Source: Alphaproteobacteria bacterium
Lineage (GTDB): Bacteria; Bacteroidota; Bacteroidia; Chitinophagales; Chitinophagaceae
Reading direction: 5' to 3'
Assembly: GCA_030053915.1 (NCBI GenBank)
Contig: JASGCT010000011.1
Coordinates: 1-52,435, forward strand
Length of the DNA: 52,435 nucleotides
Position 1 is the first letter of the stretch; each line of letters begins with the position of its first letter. Position numbers and translations under genes: made by a program. The notes under the pieces were generated by a model. The model saw only the letters and a program-made list of their open reading frames with translations, ran no database searches and was not told where the DNA came from. This document shows, in pieces, positions 28,129 to 37,660 of the stretch.

Positions 28129-29032
28129 ATGTACAACCGTTTTAATGATTCGTCCAGCTCAATTTTATTTTAATGCTGAAACTGCCCAAAATAATTATTT
28201 TCAAAAGCAGGTTGATATCCAAGATGCTAATCATAAAGCCATTCAAGAGTTTGATGGTATGATTGAATTACTGAAAAATAATGGCATTGAAGTCATTACT
28301 ATTCAAGACACATTAAACCCTTCTACACCAGATTCTATATTTCCAAATAACTGGATTTCCTTTCATGAAGATAATTCAATTATATTGTATCCTATGTGTG
28401 CCTTAAACAGACGCTTGGAACGCAAAGATTCCGTGTTAAACCACTTGAAAAGCACTTTGGAAATTAATAAAATAATTGATTTAACCCACTATGAAAACCA
28501 AAATTTATTTTTAGAAGGCACTGGTAGTATGGTTTTAGACCGATTTCATAAAATTTGTTACGCCAATATTTCTATTAGAATGGATGAATCCGTATTAAAA
28601 GATTGGTGTGCTAAAACACAGTACCTTCCTATTACTTTTACATCGTTTGATAGTCAAAACTTACCCATTTATCATACCAATGTGATGATGTGTGTGGGCG
28701 ACACCTTTGTGGTTATATGCTTAGATGCCATTCATGATATCCAAGAAAAAACTAAAGTAAAACAAACCATATTAAATAACAATCAAACCATTATCGAAAT
28801 AAGCCTAGACCAAATGAATTCTTTTGCTGGGAATATGTTACAATTATTTTCAAAACAAGGTAAATCATTTTTAATTATGTCGAATACTGCATATACTGCA
28901 CTAAATTCATCTCAAATTCAAACGCTAGAAAAGTTTGCTACTATTATCCATCCGCATATTCCAACAATCGAAACCTTAGGCGGCGGAAGCGTTCGATGTA
29001 TGCTGGCAGAGGTTTATAATTCAAAAATTTAA
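28121..29032 (+). CDS. ctlX: Arginine deiminase-related hydrolase, CtlX (citrulline utilisation) type
   Basis: This is a 303-residue pentein-fold protein. The opening MIRPAQFYFNAETAQNNYFQ is the start of the CtlX/amidinotransferase-like subfamily. The catalytic set is visible: FPNNWISFH, FLEGTGSMVLDR, the His in YHTNVMM, and C293 in GGGSVRCMLAEV. CtlX of Francisella is reported to act in citrulline use. Here the preceding gene makes citrulline and overlaps by 8 nt (ATG inside the end of the deiminase frame), so a two-step arginine-to-citrulline-to-ornithine route is a reasonable inference. The exact substrate is unproven, because the subfamily also contains uncharacterised amidinohydrolases. 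Confidence 0.82.
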   Translation: MNKCTTVLMIRPAQFYFNAETAQNNYFQKQVDIQDANHKAIQEFDGMIELLKNNGIEVITIQDTLNPSTPDSIFPNNWISFHEDNSIILYPMCALNRRLERKDSVLNHLKSTLEINKIIDLTHYENQNLFLEGTGSMVLDRFHKICYANISIRMDESVLKDWCAKTQYLPITFTSFDSQNLPIYHTNVMMCVGDTFVVICLDAIHDIQEKTKVKQTILNNNQTIIEISLDQMNSFAGNMLQLFSKQGKSFLIMSNTAYTALNSSQIQTLEKFATIIHPHIPTIETLGGGSVRCMLAEVYNSKI

Positions 29033-29055
29033 ATAATCATTCATAAAAAAAACGT

Positions 29056-31428
29056 ATGGGTTTTCAAATTAATCAAGTTGCCGTTATAGGCAGTGGTATC
29101 ATGGGGTCAAGAATAGCTTGTTTATTAGCTGGTGTTGGTAAACAAGTGTTACTTTTAGATATTGTTTCGCCTCAAACGAATCCTAAATGCTCTAAAGATG
29201 AACGCAATGCGCTTGTGCAAAAAGGCTTACAAACAACATTAAAATCTAAACCATCCGCTTTATATGTACCGCAAAATCAAGACTTAATTACCATAGGTAA
29301 TCTTGAAGATGATTTAGAAAAATTAAAAGATTGTGATTGGGTTATTGAAGTCGTAGTAGAAAATATTGATATAAAAGAACAATTGTATCATAAAATAAGC
29401 CCTTATTTAAAACCCGATGTTATTTTAACTACCAATACCTCAAGTATTTCTATCAATACTTTAAAAACTGCCGTTCCCAAACATATTCAACCACGTTTTT
29501 GTGGCACGCATTTTTTTAACCCGCCCCGCTATTTAAAATTATTAGAAATCATTCCGCATAGTCAAACCCAACCCGAATTAATTGATTTTCTGATGGATTT
29601 TGGTTCAAAATTTTTAGGAAAAACAACAGTTTTATGTAAAGATAGCCCAGCTTTTATTGCCAATCGAATTGGCACGTTTTCGATCATGAAGATTTTTAAT
29701 CTTATGGAAGAAATGGACTTAGGTATCGATGAAATTGATCTTTTTAGTGGTCCTATTTTAGGACGTCCTAAGTCGGCAACCTTTAGAACCTGCGATGTAG
29801 TTGGATTAGACACCCTTGCCAAAGTAGCAGAACAAATAAAAACCTTCTGTCCTAAAGATGAAATGAACGCTATCTTCCAGCTACCACATTGGTATCAAAA
29901 ACTATTAGACAATAAATGGTTAGGCGATAAAACTAATCAAGGTTTCTATTTAAAAAAGAAAATTAATAATAAAACAGACATTTTAACCCTAAATCTAAAA
30001 TCGTTTGAATACGAACCCAAACAAAAAATTAGATTAGACTCAACCGGTGTTTTAAGAGGCATCGAAAGTCTTCCAGAACGTTTAATAGCCATGAGTAAAT
30101 TGACGGATGTGGTTGGTACATTCTTTAATAAGTTTCATTTAGCTTTATTTGCCTATATTTCGCATAGGGTGGGGGAAGTTTGTGATGATATTTTTGCCAT
30201 TGATGATGCCCTTAAAGCCGGCTTTGGATGGGAAATGGGTCCTTTTGAAACCTGGGATTTACTTAAAGTAGCTCAAGTTGTAGAAAATTTAAAATCTAAC
30301 GGTATTCAATATGCTGCATGGGTTGATGAGATGTTATTAGTTGGCTTAAGTTTTTATAAAATTAAAGAAGATGGATTGTATTGTTATGATTTGCCTTCAA
30401 AATCGTATAAAATAATTGAACATAAAAAAAATATTATCGTATTTGACAATTTAAAAAATAAAACGGTTTGGAGTAATGCAAATTGTTGCTTAGTTAATTT
30501 AGGAGATGGTATTTTAGGATTAAATTGGCAAACTAAAATGAATACCATTGGTTCTGAAGTTATTGAAGGTATTAATAAATCGATAGATATTGCTGAAAAA
30601 AGTTATCAGGGGTTGATTATTGCCAATAGTGGTGCAAATTTTAGTGCTGGTGCTAATCTGGGCTTAATTTTTATGTTAGCCGCCAATCATGAATATGATG
30701 AATTAAATGTTGCTATTCAAACTTTTCAAAAAACCATGATGCGGGTTCGCTATTCTAACATTCCTGTTATTGTCTGCCCTCATAATTTATGCTTAGGTGG
30801 TGGAACCGAGCTCAGTTTGCATGCCGATTATGTATATGCTTCACCAGAAACCTATATGGGATTGGTAGAGGTTGGTGTTGGCGTTATCCCTGGAGGTGGC
30901 GGTACAAAAGAGTTTGTTCTAAGAGCTGCTCAAGAACTAAATCCTTTTGAAGTGGATACCAACACTTTAAGAACACGCTTTTTAAATATTGCTCAAGCTA
31001 AAGTATCCACTAGTGGCTACGAAGCCTTTGAATTAGGTATCCTAGACCCTAAAAAAGATAAAATTATCATGCAAGATAGTTTTAGAATCAAAGAAGCCAA
31101 AATGAAAATATTAGCAGTCATCGAAAGTGGCTATGTGAAACCTATCTATCAATCTAAAATACCTGTCTTAGGACAATCCGCAATGGGATTATTTGAAATG
31201 GGGATTCAAGATATGGTTGCTGCCGGTTACGCCTCTGAATATGATGCTAAAGTAGTTACAAAATTAGCCCATGTCATGTGTGGTGGTGCCCTTAGCGAAA
31301 AGCAATTCGTAAGCGAAAATTACCTTTTGAATTTAGAACGTGAAGCCTTTTTAAGTTTATGTGGGGAACGAAAAACCATGGAACGTATGCAGGCGGTTTT
31401 AACAACTGGTAAGCCCATTAGAAACTAA
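29056..31428 (+). CDS. fadN: Fused 3-hydroxyacyl-CoA dehydrogenase/enoyl-CoA hydratase, FadN type
   Basis: The protein has 790 residues. The order is dehydrogenase first, with the NAD-binding VAVIGSGIMGSRIACLLAG at residues 8-26, the HFFNPPRYLKLLEIIP signature (about 155-170) and the C-terminal dehydrogenase domain to about residue 430. The crotonase domain follows, from about residue 480 (IANSGANFSAGANLGLIF, then GLVEVGVGVIPGGGGTKEF). This order is that of Bacillus FadN and opposite to E. coli FadB. It catalyses hydration and NAD-dependent oxidation in fatty-acid beta-oxidation. It follows ctlX by 23 nt in the same direction. The usual thiolase and acyl-CoA dehydrogenase partners are not downstream, where a convergent gene overlaps the stop by 4 nt. 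Confidence 0.92.
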   Translation: MGFQINQVAVIGSGIMGSRIACLLAGVGKQVLLLDIVSPQTNPKCSKDERNALVQKGLQTTLKSKPSALYVPQNQDLITIGNLEDDLEKLKDCDWVIEVVVENIDIKEQLYHKISPYLKPDVILTTNTSSISINTLKTAVPKHIQPRFCGTHFFNPPRYLKLLEIIPHSQTQPELIDFLMDFGSKFLGKTTVLCKDSPAFIANRIGTFSIMKIFNLMEEMDLGIDEIDLFSGPILGRPKSATFRTCDVVGLDTLAKVAEQIKTFCPKDEMNAIFQLPHWYQKLLDNKWLGDKTNQGFYLKKKINNKTDILTLNLKSFEYEPKQKIRLDSTGVLRGIESLPERLIAMSKLTDVVGTFFNKFHLALFAYISHRVGEVCDDIFAIDDALKAGFGWEMGPFETWDLLKVAQVVENLKSNGIQYAAWVDEMLLVGLSFYKIKEDGLYCYDLPSKSYKIIEHKKNIIVFDNLKNKTVWSNANCCLVNLGDGILGLNWQTKMNTIGSEVIEGINKSIDIAEKSYQGLIIANSGANFSAGANLGLIFMLAANHEYDELNVAIQTFQKTMMRVRYSNIPVIVCPHNLCLGGGTELSLHADYVYASPETYMGLVEVGVGVIPGGGGTKEFVLRAAQELNPFEVDTNTLRTRFLNIAQAKVSTSGYEAFELGILDPKKDKIIMQDSFRIKEAKMKILAVIESGYVKPIYQSKIPVLGQSAMGLFEMGIQDMVAAGYASEYDAKVVTKLAHVMCGGALSEKQFVSENYLLNLEREAFLSLCGERKTMERMQAVLTTGKPIRN

Positions 31429-32882
31429 TGATTTAAAGCAGAAGCAACGGCTCTAATTTCACTTAAAAGATTCTCAATATGGATTAAATCTGTATTAGGA
31501 TTCATGATACTTAAACGCAGATAACGGATATTTTGATATTCGGTACTTGTTATATGAAACATGCCCTGCTTTAAAACGATATTACGAAGTTTTAATTGCC
31601 AAGCATTTGTGTCTTCACCTTGGGTAAATCTAAAAATGATGATATTCGATTCAGGGTTTACAGGTGCTTCAAAATCTGGTTTATTTTTAATAAACTTATA
31701 AAAAATTTGAGCTTTTTCAAATACAGTATCTACATAATTTTCTAAACCTTTCTCACCTTGATAGGCTAAACTAAAAAAGAATCGTAAAGCGGTACTGGCT
31801 TTGGTGCATTCTAAGGAATACGAAATGGTGTCAAAACCTAAATCGTGTTCGTTTTCAAAAAATAAATAAGAGCCCTTTTGTTGAAAAACATTTTTAAGAT
31901 GTTGATAATTTTTAACTAAAACGGCTGTACATAATGCCGTGGTTTGCATCATTTTGTGCATATCCCAAATTACCGAATCGGCATGTTCTATACCTTTTAC
32001 TAAATGTATATGTTTTTCAGAATTTAAAACGCACCCGCCATGCGCGGCATCTACATGAAACCAAATTTTGTATTTTTTACAAATCGTACTAATATCTTCT
32101 AAGGGGTCAAAACTGCCAATAGCAGTAGAACAAGCATTGGCTACAATACATAAAATTGTTTTACCAGATTGATGACATTGTTCTATTAAACCTGGAATTT
32201 TGGAAGGCATAATTTTATTCTGAGCATCTACAGGAATTTTTACGATAGCATCTTGTCCTAATCCAAGTATAGAGACAGCCCGATTCATAGAATAATGCGC
32301 CGACTCGGACATTAAAACCACTAAATTATGATTCCCCTTTTGCCACGCCTCAGGTTGAACAACACTTCGGGCTATTAAAAGGGCTTTTAAATTTGCTATA
32401 GAGCCACCATGTGTAATAACGCCAGCCCCTTGTTTAGTATCAAAGCTAAAATCTGTATAATCTTTTTTATGAAACCAATTTAATTTACTTAATAACCAGT
32501 TGATAACTACCCGTTCAACAACTAAGCTGGCAGGGCTCATTTCATAAATTGAGCCTGGATTATTAATGGTACCTGTAATTAAATCGGCTACACCATCCAT
32601 TAAAATGGGTTTGCTATTTTGATGTCCAAAATATTGAGGGTGATGAATATGTAACGAATTTTTTAAAAATGTTTCCAAAAAATTTTCAATAGTATTACAA
32701 TTTAAGCCGCCATTTTTAATAAAATTGTCTAACCCTAATTGTTCAGCTGTAAGATGTGGGTGTTGTTGAATGATAACCTTGTCCTTACCTAAATACGATT
32801 CGTTTAAGAAAGCAACAAGTTTATTTAAGACAATGGGTACTGTAGATTCAAAATTTAGAATTTCAGAATGGGAAGAATCCAT
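31425..32882 (-). CDS. PLP-dependent amino acid decarboxylase (group II, DABA/AADC-like)
   Basis: This 485-residue fold-type I group II decarboxylase has H196 in the ESAHYS motif that stacks on the cofactor, the aspartate contacting the PLP ring nitrogen (D278) in HVDAAHGG, and the PLP lysine K310 in WDMHKMM. The NPGSIYEMSPASLVVE segment near residue 110 is typical of the L-2,4-diaminobutyrate/aromatic amino acid/glutamate decarboxylase branch. Substrate cannot be assigned from motifs. The ATG lies 3 nt after the stop of the RND pump gene, so it is the last gene of the efflux operon, which invites the idea that the pump exports its amine product. The stop overlaps that of fadN. Confidence 0.87.
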   Translation of the reverse strand: MDSSHSEILNFESTVPIVLNKLVAFLNESYLGKDKVIIQQHPHLTAEQLGLDNFIKNGGLNCNTIENFLETFLKNSLHIHHPQYFGHQNSKPILMDGVADLITGTINNPGSIYEMSPASLVVERVVINWLLSKLNWFHKKDYTDFSFDTKQGAGVITHGGSIANLKALLIARSVVQPEAWQKGNHNLVVLMSESAHYSMNRAVSILGLGQDAIVKIPVDAQNKIMPSKIPGLIEQCHQSGKTILCIVANACSTAIGSFDPLEDISTICKKYKIWFHVDAAHGGCVLNSEKHIHLVKGIEHADSVIWDMHKMMQTTALCTAVLVKNYQHLKNVFQQKGSYLFFENEHDLGFDTISYSLECTKASTALRFFFSLAYQGEKGLENYVDTVFEKAQIFYKFIKNKPDFEAPVNPESNIIIFRFTQGEDTNAWQLKLRNIVLKQGMFHITSTEYQNIRYLRLSIMNPNTDLIHIENLLSEIRAVASALNH

Positions 32883-32885
32883 ACA

Positions 32886-35800
32886 CTATCTTTTGAAGTT
32901 CTTAACAAAAAATTGATTCAGTTTAAAAATTAAAACAAGCAGTATAAAAATAGGGGTAAATGGTGGTATTGCTGTAAAACTTATCCAGTGTCCTCCATAA
33001 AATTTCTTCATTTTATATCGAAGCCTTTCGGCAATGAGATACATAGATGGTACAATGAGTAGGGTCATAAAAAAGGCAAAGGCTAAGCCAAAAATAATGG
33101 TCCAACTCAGTGGTTTCCAAAAAGCGACGCTATCGCCACCAAAGAAAATATGGGGGTTTAATTCGGTAAATAGGGTAATAAAATTAATATTAAAACCAAA
33201 AGCAATGGGTAAAAAACCAAGAATAGCTGCAACGGCTGTTAGCATTACAGGTATTATTCTGGTTTTACCTGCTTGAACAATAGCTTCTCTGGTTTTAACA
33301 CCGCGTGATCTAAGTTCTTCGGTAAATTCTACTACTAAAATACCGTTTTTAACAACAATACCAGCAAGTCCTACGATGCCTAAACCAGTCATGATACCTG
33401 AAACGGTCATACCTGTAAATGCAAAACCCAATAAAACCCCAATGATAGAAAACAAAATTTCGCATAAGATGATAATCGTTTTGCTTATAGAATTAAATTG
33501 AATAACAAGTGTGGCTAATATCAATATTAATGCAATAAACATGGCTTTACCTAAAAACTGAATGGTTTCTAATTGTTGGGCATTTTCGCCAGTTTGAGCA
33601 ATGCTTACTTCGCTTGATTTATCTTTAAATTCTCCTAAATACTTTTGAATTTCAATGTTTACTTTTCTTGAATCAACCCCTTCTTCATTAGTTAAATTTG
33701 AATAAATGGTAATTTGTCTTTTATTATTTTTCCTTTTGATGGCACCTAAGGTATTAGCAGGTTCAATATGAATTACCGAACTTAAAGGGATTGATTTTAA
33801 TTCACCTCCAGAGGCAAAATCTCTAAATAAAATATTTAAACTTAATAAACTGGCTAAATCGTTTCTATTGGATTCATCATTGCGAATCATAACTTTAAAT
33901 TCGTCTTTACCTTCTTTAATTTTTGATGCTTCGTTGCCGAATAAAGAGGTTCTGATGGTTTGGGCAATTTGACCTGTTGAGATACCATAAATTAAAGCCC
34001 TTTGCCGATCAATGGTAACTCGAAGTTCTGGATTAACAAGGTCGGTATTGAGTTTTAATTCATCCACACCTTTGATATTTTTAGACTTTAAAAAAGCTAA
34101 TAATTTCACAGCCGTTTGGGTTAGTTTGTCAAAATTTTCTGAACTAAGTTCTATATTAACAGGTGGGTCGGTTGGGGGACCATTTTGTAATTGGTTTACA
34201 GAAATTTGAGCCCCACTAATTTTTAAAGATTGTAGTCTTTTTCTAATACCATCTAAATAAGGCACTGTAGAGATGCCTTTTCTTTTTTCAAATTCAACAA
34301 AATTAATCTGAACTCTGCCCAGCTCACTACGGGTGGACTGATCATTGGCATTGGGGTCGTTAGCACCTTTGGCTACATTAGTAATAATGCTTTCAACAAC
34401 GGGGTTGGTTTTACCTTGTCCAATATTTAAAACTTCATTTATATTATTTTCGACAATTTTGGTAATGGAATCGGTATAATTGACTTCGGAACCAATAGGA
34501 AGTTTTAAATAGACAAATATTTGATTGGGTTCACTTTCTGGGAAAAAAACTACCTTAACACGACCAGAAGTTATTGAATTAACAAAAACAATAAAAGAGA
34601 TGACAAGAAGTATGATGGTTGACCATAATAATTTAGTTGGGTTAGATCCTTTTAATGCCCATCTGAGGGTTTTTTCGTAGATATTCATAATAAAAGGTAA
34701 AAAACGATGTTGAAAACCTAAGATCATGTTCTCTATAAAAAGTTTATATAAAAAGACTAAGATGAGCATCAAGAGAATAAAATTCCCTAAAAATTTTTGG
34801 TTGGATAAGTCGAAAATAATGGCAAAAATAAGCGCAATCCAAAACAGCGGTTTTTTAAAAAATCCAAAACGTCCTTTTTTAGTACCCTTAAAATCATGAT
34901 TCATAAAATCAACAGCAAACAAAGGATTCATAATAAAAGCTACAACTAAAGATGCAGAAAGGGTAAGGATTAGCATGGTTGGTAAGTACACCATAAATTT
35001 ACCAATGATTCCTGGCCAAAATAGCAATGGAACAAAGGGTGCGATGGTTGTAATAGTACCAGTAAGTACAGGAACAAATACTTCGCCAGCAGCAATGCGA
35101 GCCGCCATATCGGATTTCATGGCGCCTTGATTTTCCATATAAATGCGATGTGTATTTTCGATAACCACAATTGCGTCATCCACAATGATGCCCAAGCCAA
35201 AAAGGAGCGCAAATAAGACAATAAAATTGAGTGTAACATGCGAACCCACAATAAGATCGGCAGCAGGAATAAACAAAAATGCCACAAACATACTTAATGG
35301 TACCGACAAGGCTACAAAAAAAGCATTGGTTACGCCCATAAAAAACATCAAAACCAATAATACTAAAATAAAACCTATCACAATTGAATTTACTAATTCT
35401 TTAAATGAGGCTCTGGTTTCAATACTTTGGTCTCCCGAAATAACAATATCAACATCTTTGGGTAAAAAATCAACCTTGGCTTGAGCTAACAAATCTTTTA
35501 TTTTATCAGATGTTTCAATTAAATTTTCACCGCTTCGTTTAATAACATTGAGCGTGATAACATTTTTGCCGTCTAAACGGGCATAGCTTTCTTGGTTTTT
35601 ATTGGTATCTTTAATAATAGCAATATCTTTCAAATAAAAAGGGGCACCATAAGCATTTCTTACGATAATATTTTCGAGATCTTGTTTACTTTTTAGTTGT
35701 CCAATGATTTGTAAATTGCGATTCATATTATCAACCTTTATTAATCCACCAGATAAATCTAAGTTCTCACGAGCTATAGCATTAGAAATATCATCATAGG

Positions 35801-36434
35801 TTAAAAAAGAGACGGCTAATTTATTCTTATCAACATTTATTTGAAATTCACGTTCAGGGCTTCCCACAATATCAACGCGATTTAATTCAGATAAAGATTC
35901 AAATCTATCTTTCAGTTCATCGGCATAATATTTTAATTTATTCAGATTATAATTGCCGCTAATATTAACGTACATTACAGGTTGTTCGCTTAAACTTACT
36001 TCTAATACTGTGGGTTCAGTAGTTAAATCCTTAGGTAAATCGGTTTTAGCTTTATCAACGGCATCTTTAACTTTACTGATAGCTACTGAGGTGGTCACAT
36101 CCGTACTAAATTCGACTATGATTGACGAAAAATCTTGTTGTGAGGTGGAGGTAAATTTATTAATTTTAGCCCCTGAGATACTTTTTATTTGTTTTTCAAT
36201 AGGTTTTGTTACTAAGTTTTCAATATCCTTTGGCGAATTACCAACATAAACTGTTTGAACAAAAATTGTTGGGATGACAATATCTGGAAAGGATTCTTTG
36301 GGTAAAGTATTGAATTGATAAATACCAATCATCGATATGGCAATGATTAATAAATAGGTAAACCTATTATTTTTAATACTCCAACTGGTGGGTTTAAAAT
36401 CTTTAAAATGAAAATTTTTAAAGTGGATAGACAT
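32886..36434 (-). CDS. RND efflux pump, inner-membrane transporter (AcrB/HAE1-like)
   Basis: The protein has 1182 residues with a duplicated RND architecture. The first membrane helix (SIKNNRFTYLLIIAISMIG) is followed by a large periplasmic porter domain with PTIFVQTVYVGNSPKDIE. The membrane core contains the proton-relay aspartates in GIIVDDAIVVIENTHRI (about residue 418), and the second half carries GLVGLAGIVVKNGILVVEF. It exceeds the usual 1030-1050 residues because of two extra hydrophobic hairpins, one after residue about 520 (FWIALIFAIIFD) and one at the C-terminus (FTPIFILLVLIFKL). It is proton-driven and works with the fusion protein and TolC-like protein encoded just upstream (10-nt gap). 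Substrate is unknown; the motifs suggest drugs or small organics rather than metals. Confidence 0.92.
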   Translation of the reverse strand: MSIHFKNFHFKDFKPTSWSIKNNRFTYLLIIAISMIGIYQFNTLPKESFPDIVIPTIFVQTVYVGNSPKDIENLVTKPIEKQIKSISGAKINKFTSTSQQDFSSIIVEFSTDVTTSVAISKVKDAVDKAKTDLPKDLTTEPTVLEVSLSEQPVMYVNISGNYNLNKLKYYADELKDRFESLSELNRVDIVGSPEREFQINVDKNKLAVSFLTYDDISNAIARENLDLSGGLIKVDNMNRNLQIIGQLKSKQDLENIIVRNAYGAPFYLKDIAIIKDTNKNQESYARLDGKNVITLNVIKRSGENLIETSDKIKDLLAQAKVDFLPKDVDIVISGDQSIETRASFKELVNSIVIGFILVLLVLMFFMGVTNAFFVALSVPLSMFVAFLFIPAADLIVGSHVTLNFIVLFALLFGLGIIVDDAIVVIENTHRIYMENQGAMKSDMAARIAAGEVFVPVLTGTITTIAPFVPLLFWPGIIGKFMVYLPTMLILTLSASLVVAFIMNPLFAVDFMNHDFKGTKKGRFGFFKKPLFWIALIFAIIFDLSNQKFLGNFILLMLILVFLYKLFIENMILGFQHRFLPFIMNIYEKTLRWALKGSNPTKLLWSTIILLVISFIVFVNSITSGRVKVVFFPESEPNQIFVYLKLPIGSEVNYTDSITKIVENNINEVLNIGQGKTNPVVESIITNVAKGANDPNANDQSTRSELGRVQINFVEFEKRKGISTVPYLDGIRKRLQSLKISGAQISVNQLQNGPPTDPPVNIELSSENFDKLTQTAVKLLAFLKSKNIKGVDELKLNTDLVNPELRVTIDRQRALIYGISTGQIAQTIRTSLFGNEASKIKEGKDEFKVMIRNDESNRNDLASLLSLNILFRDFASGGELKSIPLSSVIHIEPANTLGAIKRKNNKRQITIYSNLTNEEGVDSRKVNIEIQKYLGEFKDKSSEVSIAQTGENAQQLETIQFLGKAMFIALILILATLVIQFNSISKTIIILCEILFSIIGVLLGFAFTGMTVSGIMTGLGIVGLAGIVVKNGILVVEFTEELRSRGVKTREAIVQAGKTRIIPVMLTAVAAILGFLPIAFGFNINFITLFTELNPHIFFGGDSVAFWKPLSWTIIFGLAFAFFMTLLIVPSMYLIAERLRYKMKKFYGGHWISFTAIPPFTPIFILLVLIFKLNQFFVKNFKR

Positions 36435-36444
36435 AGGGTATCGT

Positions 36445-37650
36445 TTAATTTAAAGAGACTAATTGACCATCAAACAGAGAGTTCATACCTTCTATGATAA
36501 CTTTATCGCCAACTTCCAAGCCTTTTTCGATAACGATTTTATCTTTATAATAATTACCGGTGCTAACAAACTTTTTTTTAGCGATAAAGTTGCCATTTTC
36601 TTCTTTAAGGATAAAAACAAAGTTTTCATTAATATCTTTTTGAATGGCATTTAAAGGGATAACAATGGCGTTATCTATTATTTTATCTTGAATTTTTATA
36701 GGTATTAATTCGTTGGGTTTAAACAAATTGGCATCGGGTAGGGGGGCTTCAATAAAAAATGAGCGTGTAATTTGGTCTATAGTTTTACCACATAAATTAA
36801 TTTTTGTAAATAAAGGTTCCGATAAAAGGGCAGATTCAATGATAACAAATTTTCCAACCTTTACAACTTCAAGATAATTTTCTGGAACATTGGCTCTAAG
36901 TGTTAGTTTTTTGCTATTGATGATTCTTACCTGAGGGCTTCCGGTGGCGTCGTATCCGTTAAAAATGCCGCCTACTTTTACATTCAATCCTTCTACATTG
37001 CCAGCCACTTCACTTCGAACGGTAAAATAGTCTAATTGGTCTTTTTGAGTTTGATATTGTTGTTTGGTAACTTGTAATGTATTTTGAAGTTGGGTAACAT
37101 TATTTTTAGCGGTTAGGTATTGAATTTCAGAACCAATTTTTTGGTCGTAAAGGTTTTGTTGTTTTTGAAACACAACAGTGGCAAAATCTAATTGAGATTG
37201 AATACTTTCAATATTTTTTTGAATGGTTAATAAAGATTCAGTAATGATTTTATTATCTAATTGTAAAATTTTTTGTCCAACATTTACGTAATCACCTTTT
37301 TTAACATAAATTTCGGTAACCTGACCTGGACCTTGTTTGGGCGTAATTGCATAGTCATTTTCGTTATATACAGTGCCATAAAGGTCGATATAGTGTCTAA
37401 ATACAGAGGCACTCATTTCTTGAAAGCCAACAATTGGCAATTTTGAGGCATCCACTTTAAGATTACTATCTTTTTTAATTTTCAATTCAGATTCTAATGA
37501 GATAATTTCTTGGTTAAGTTCAGCTACTTTTGTTTTTAAATTTTTTAATTGGGTGGCTTTGTCTGTTTTACAAGCCATTATAATTATTGTCAAAAATAAT
37601 ATTTTAAAGACAAAATTGAGTTTTTTAAATGGGTTTAAGACGATATTCAT
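36445..37650 (-). CDS. RND efflux periplasmic adaptor (membrane fusion protein), lipoprotein
   Basis: The protein has 401 residues. The lipobox IMAC places the lipidated cysteine at C27 and anchors it in a membrane. A short coiled coil lies at residues 33-65, the first half of the lipoyl domain at about 100-135 (KQGPGQVTEIYVKKGDYVNVG), a helical hairpin with QIGSEIQYLTAKNNVTQLQ at about 150-205, then the second lipoyl half, a beta barrel and a membrane-proximal domain. The adaptor links the inner-membrane pump to the outer-membrane channel. It lies between these two genes with gaps of 10 nt on each side, the normal order outer channel, adaptor, pump. Confidence 0.9.
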   Translation of the reverse strand: MNIVLNPFKKLNFVFKILFLTIIIMACKTDKATQLKNLKTKVAELNQEIISLESELKIKKDSNLKVDASKLPIVGFQEMSASVFRHYIDLYGTVYNENDYAITPKQGPGQVTEIYVKKGDYVNVGQKILQLDNKIITESLLTIQKNIESIQSQLDFATVVFQKQQNLYDQKIGSEIQYLTAKNNVTQLQNTLQVTKQQYQTQKDQLDYFTVRSEVAGNVEGLNVKVGGIFNGYDATGSPQVRIINSKKLTLRANVPENYLEVVKVGKFVIIESALLSEPLFTKINLCGKTIDQITRSFFIEAPLPDANLFKPNELIPIKIQDKIIDNAIVIPLNAIQKDINENFVFILKEENGNFIAKKKFVSTGNYYKDKIVIEKGLEVGDKVIIEGMNSLFDGQLVSLN

Positions 37651-37660
37651 ATTGATTTAT

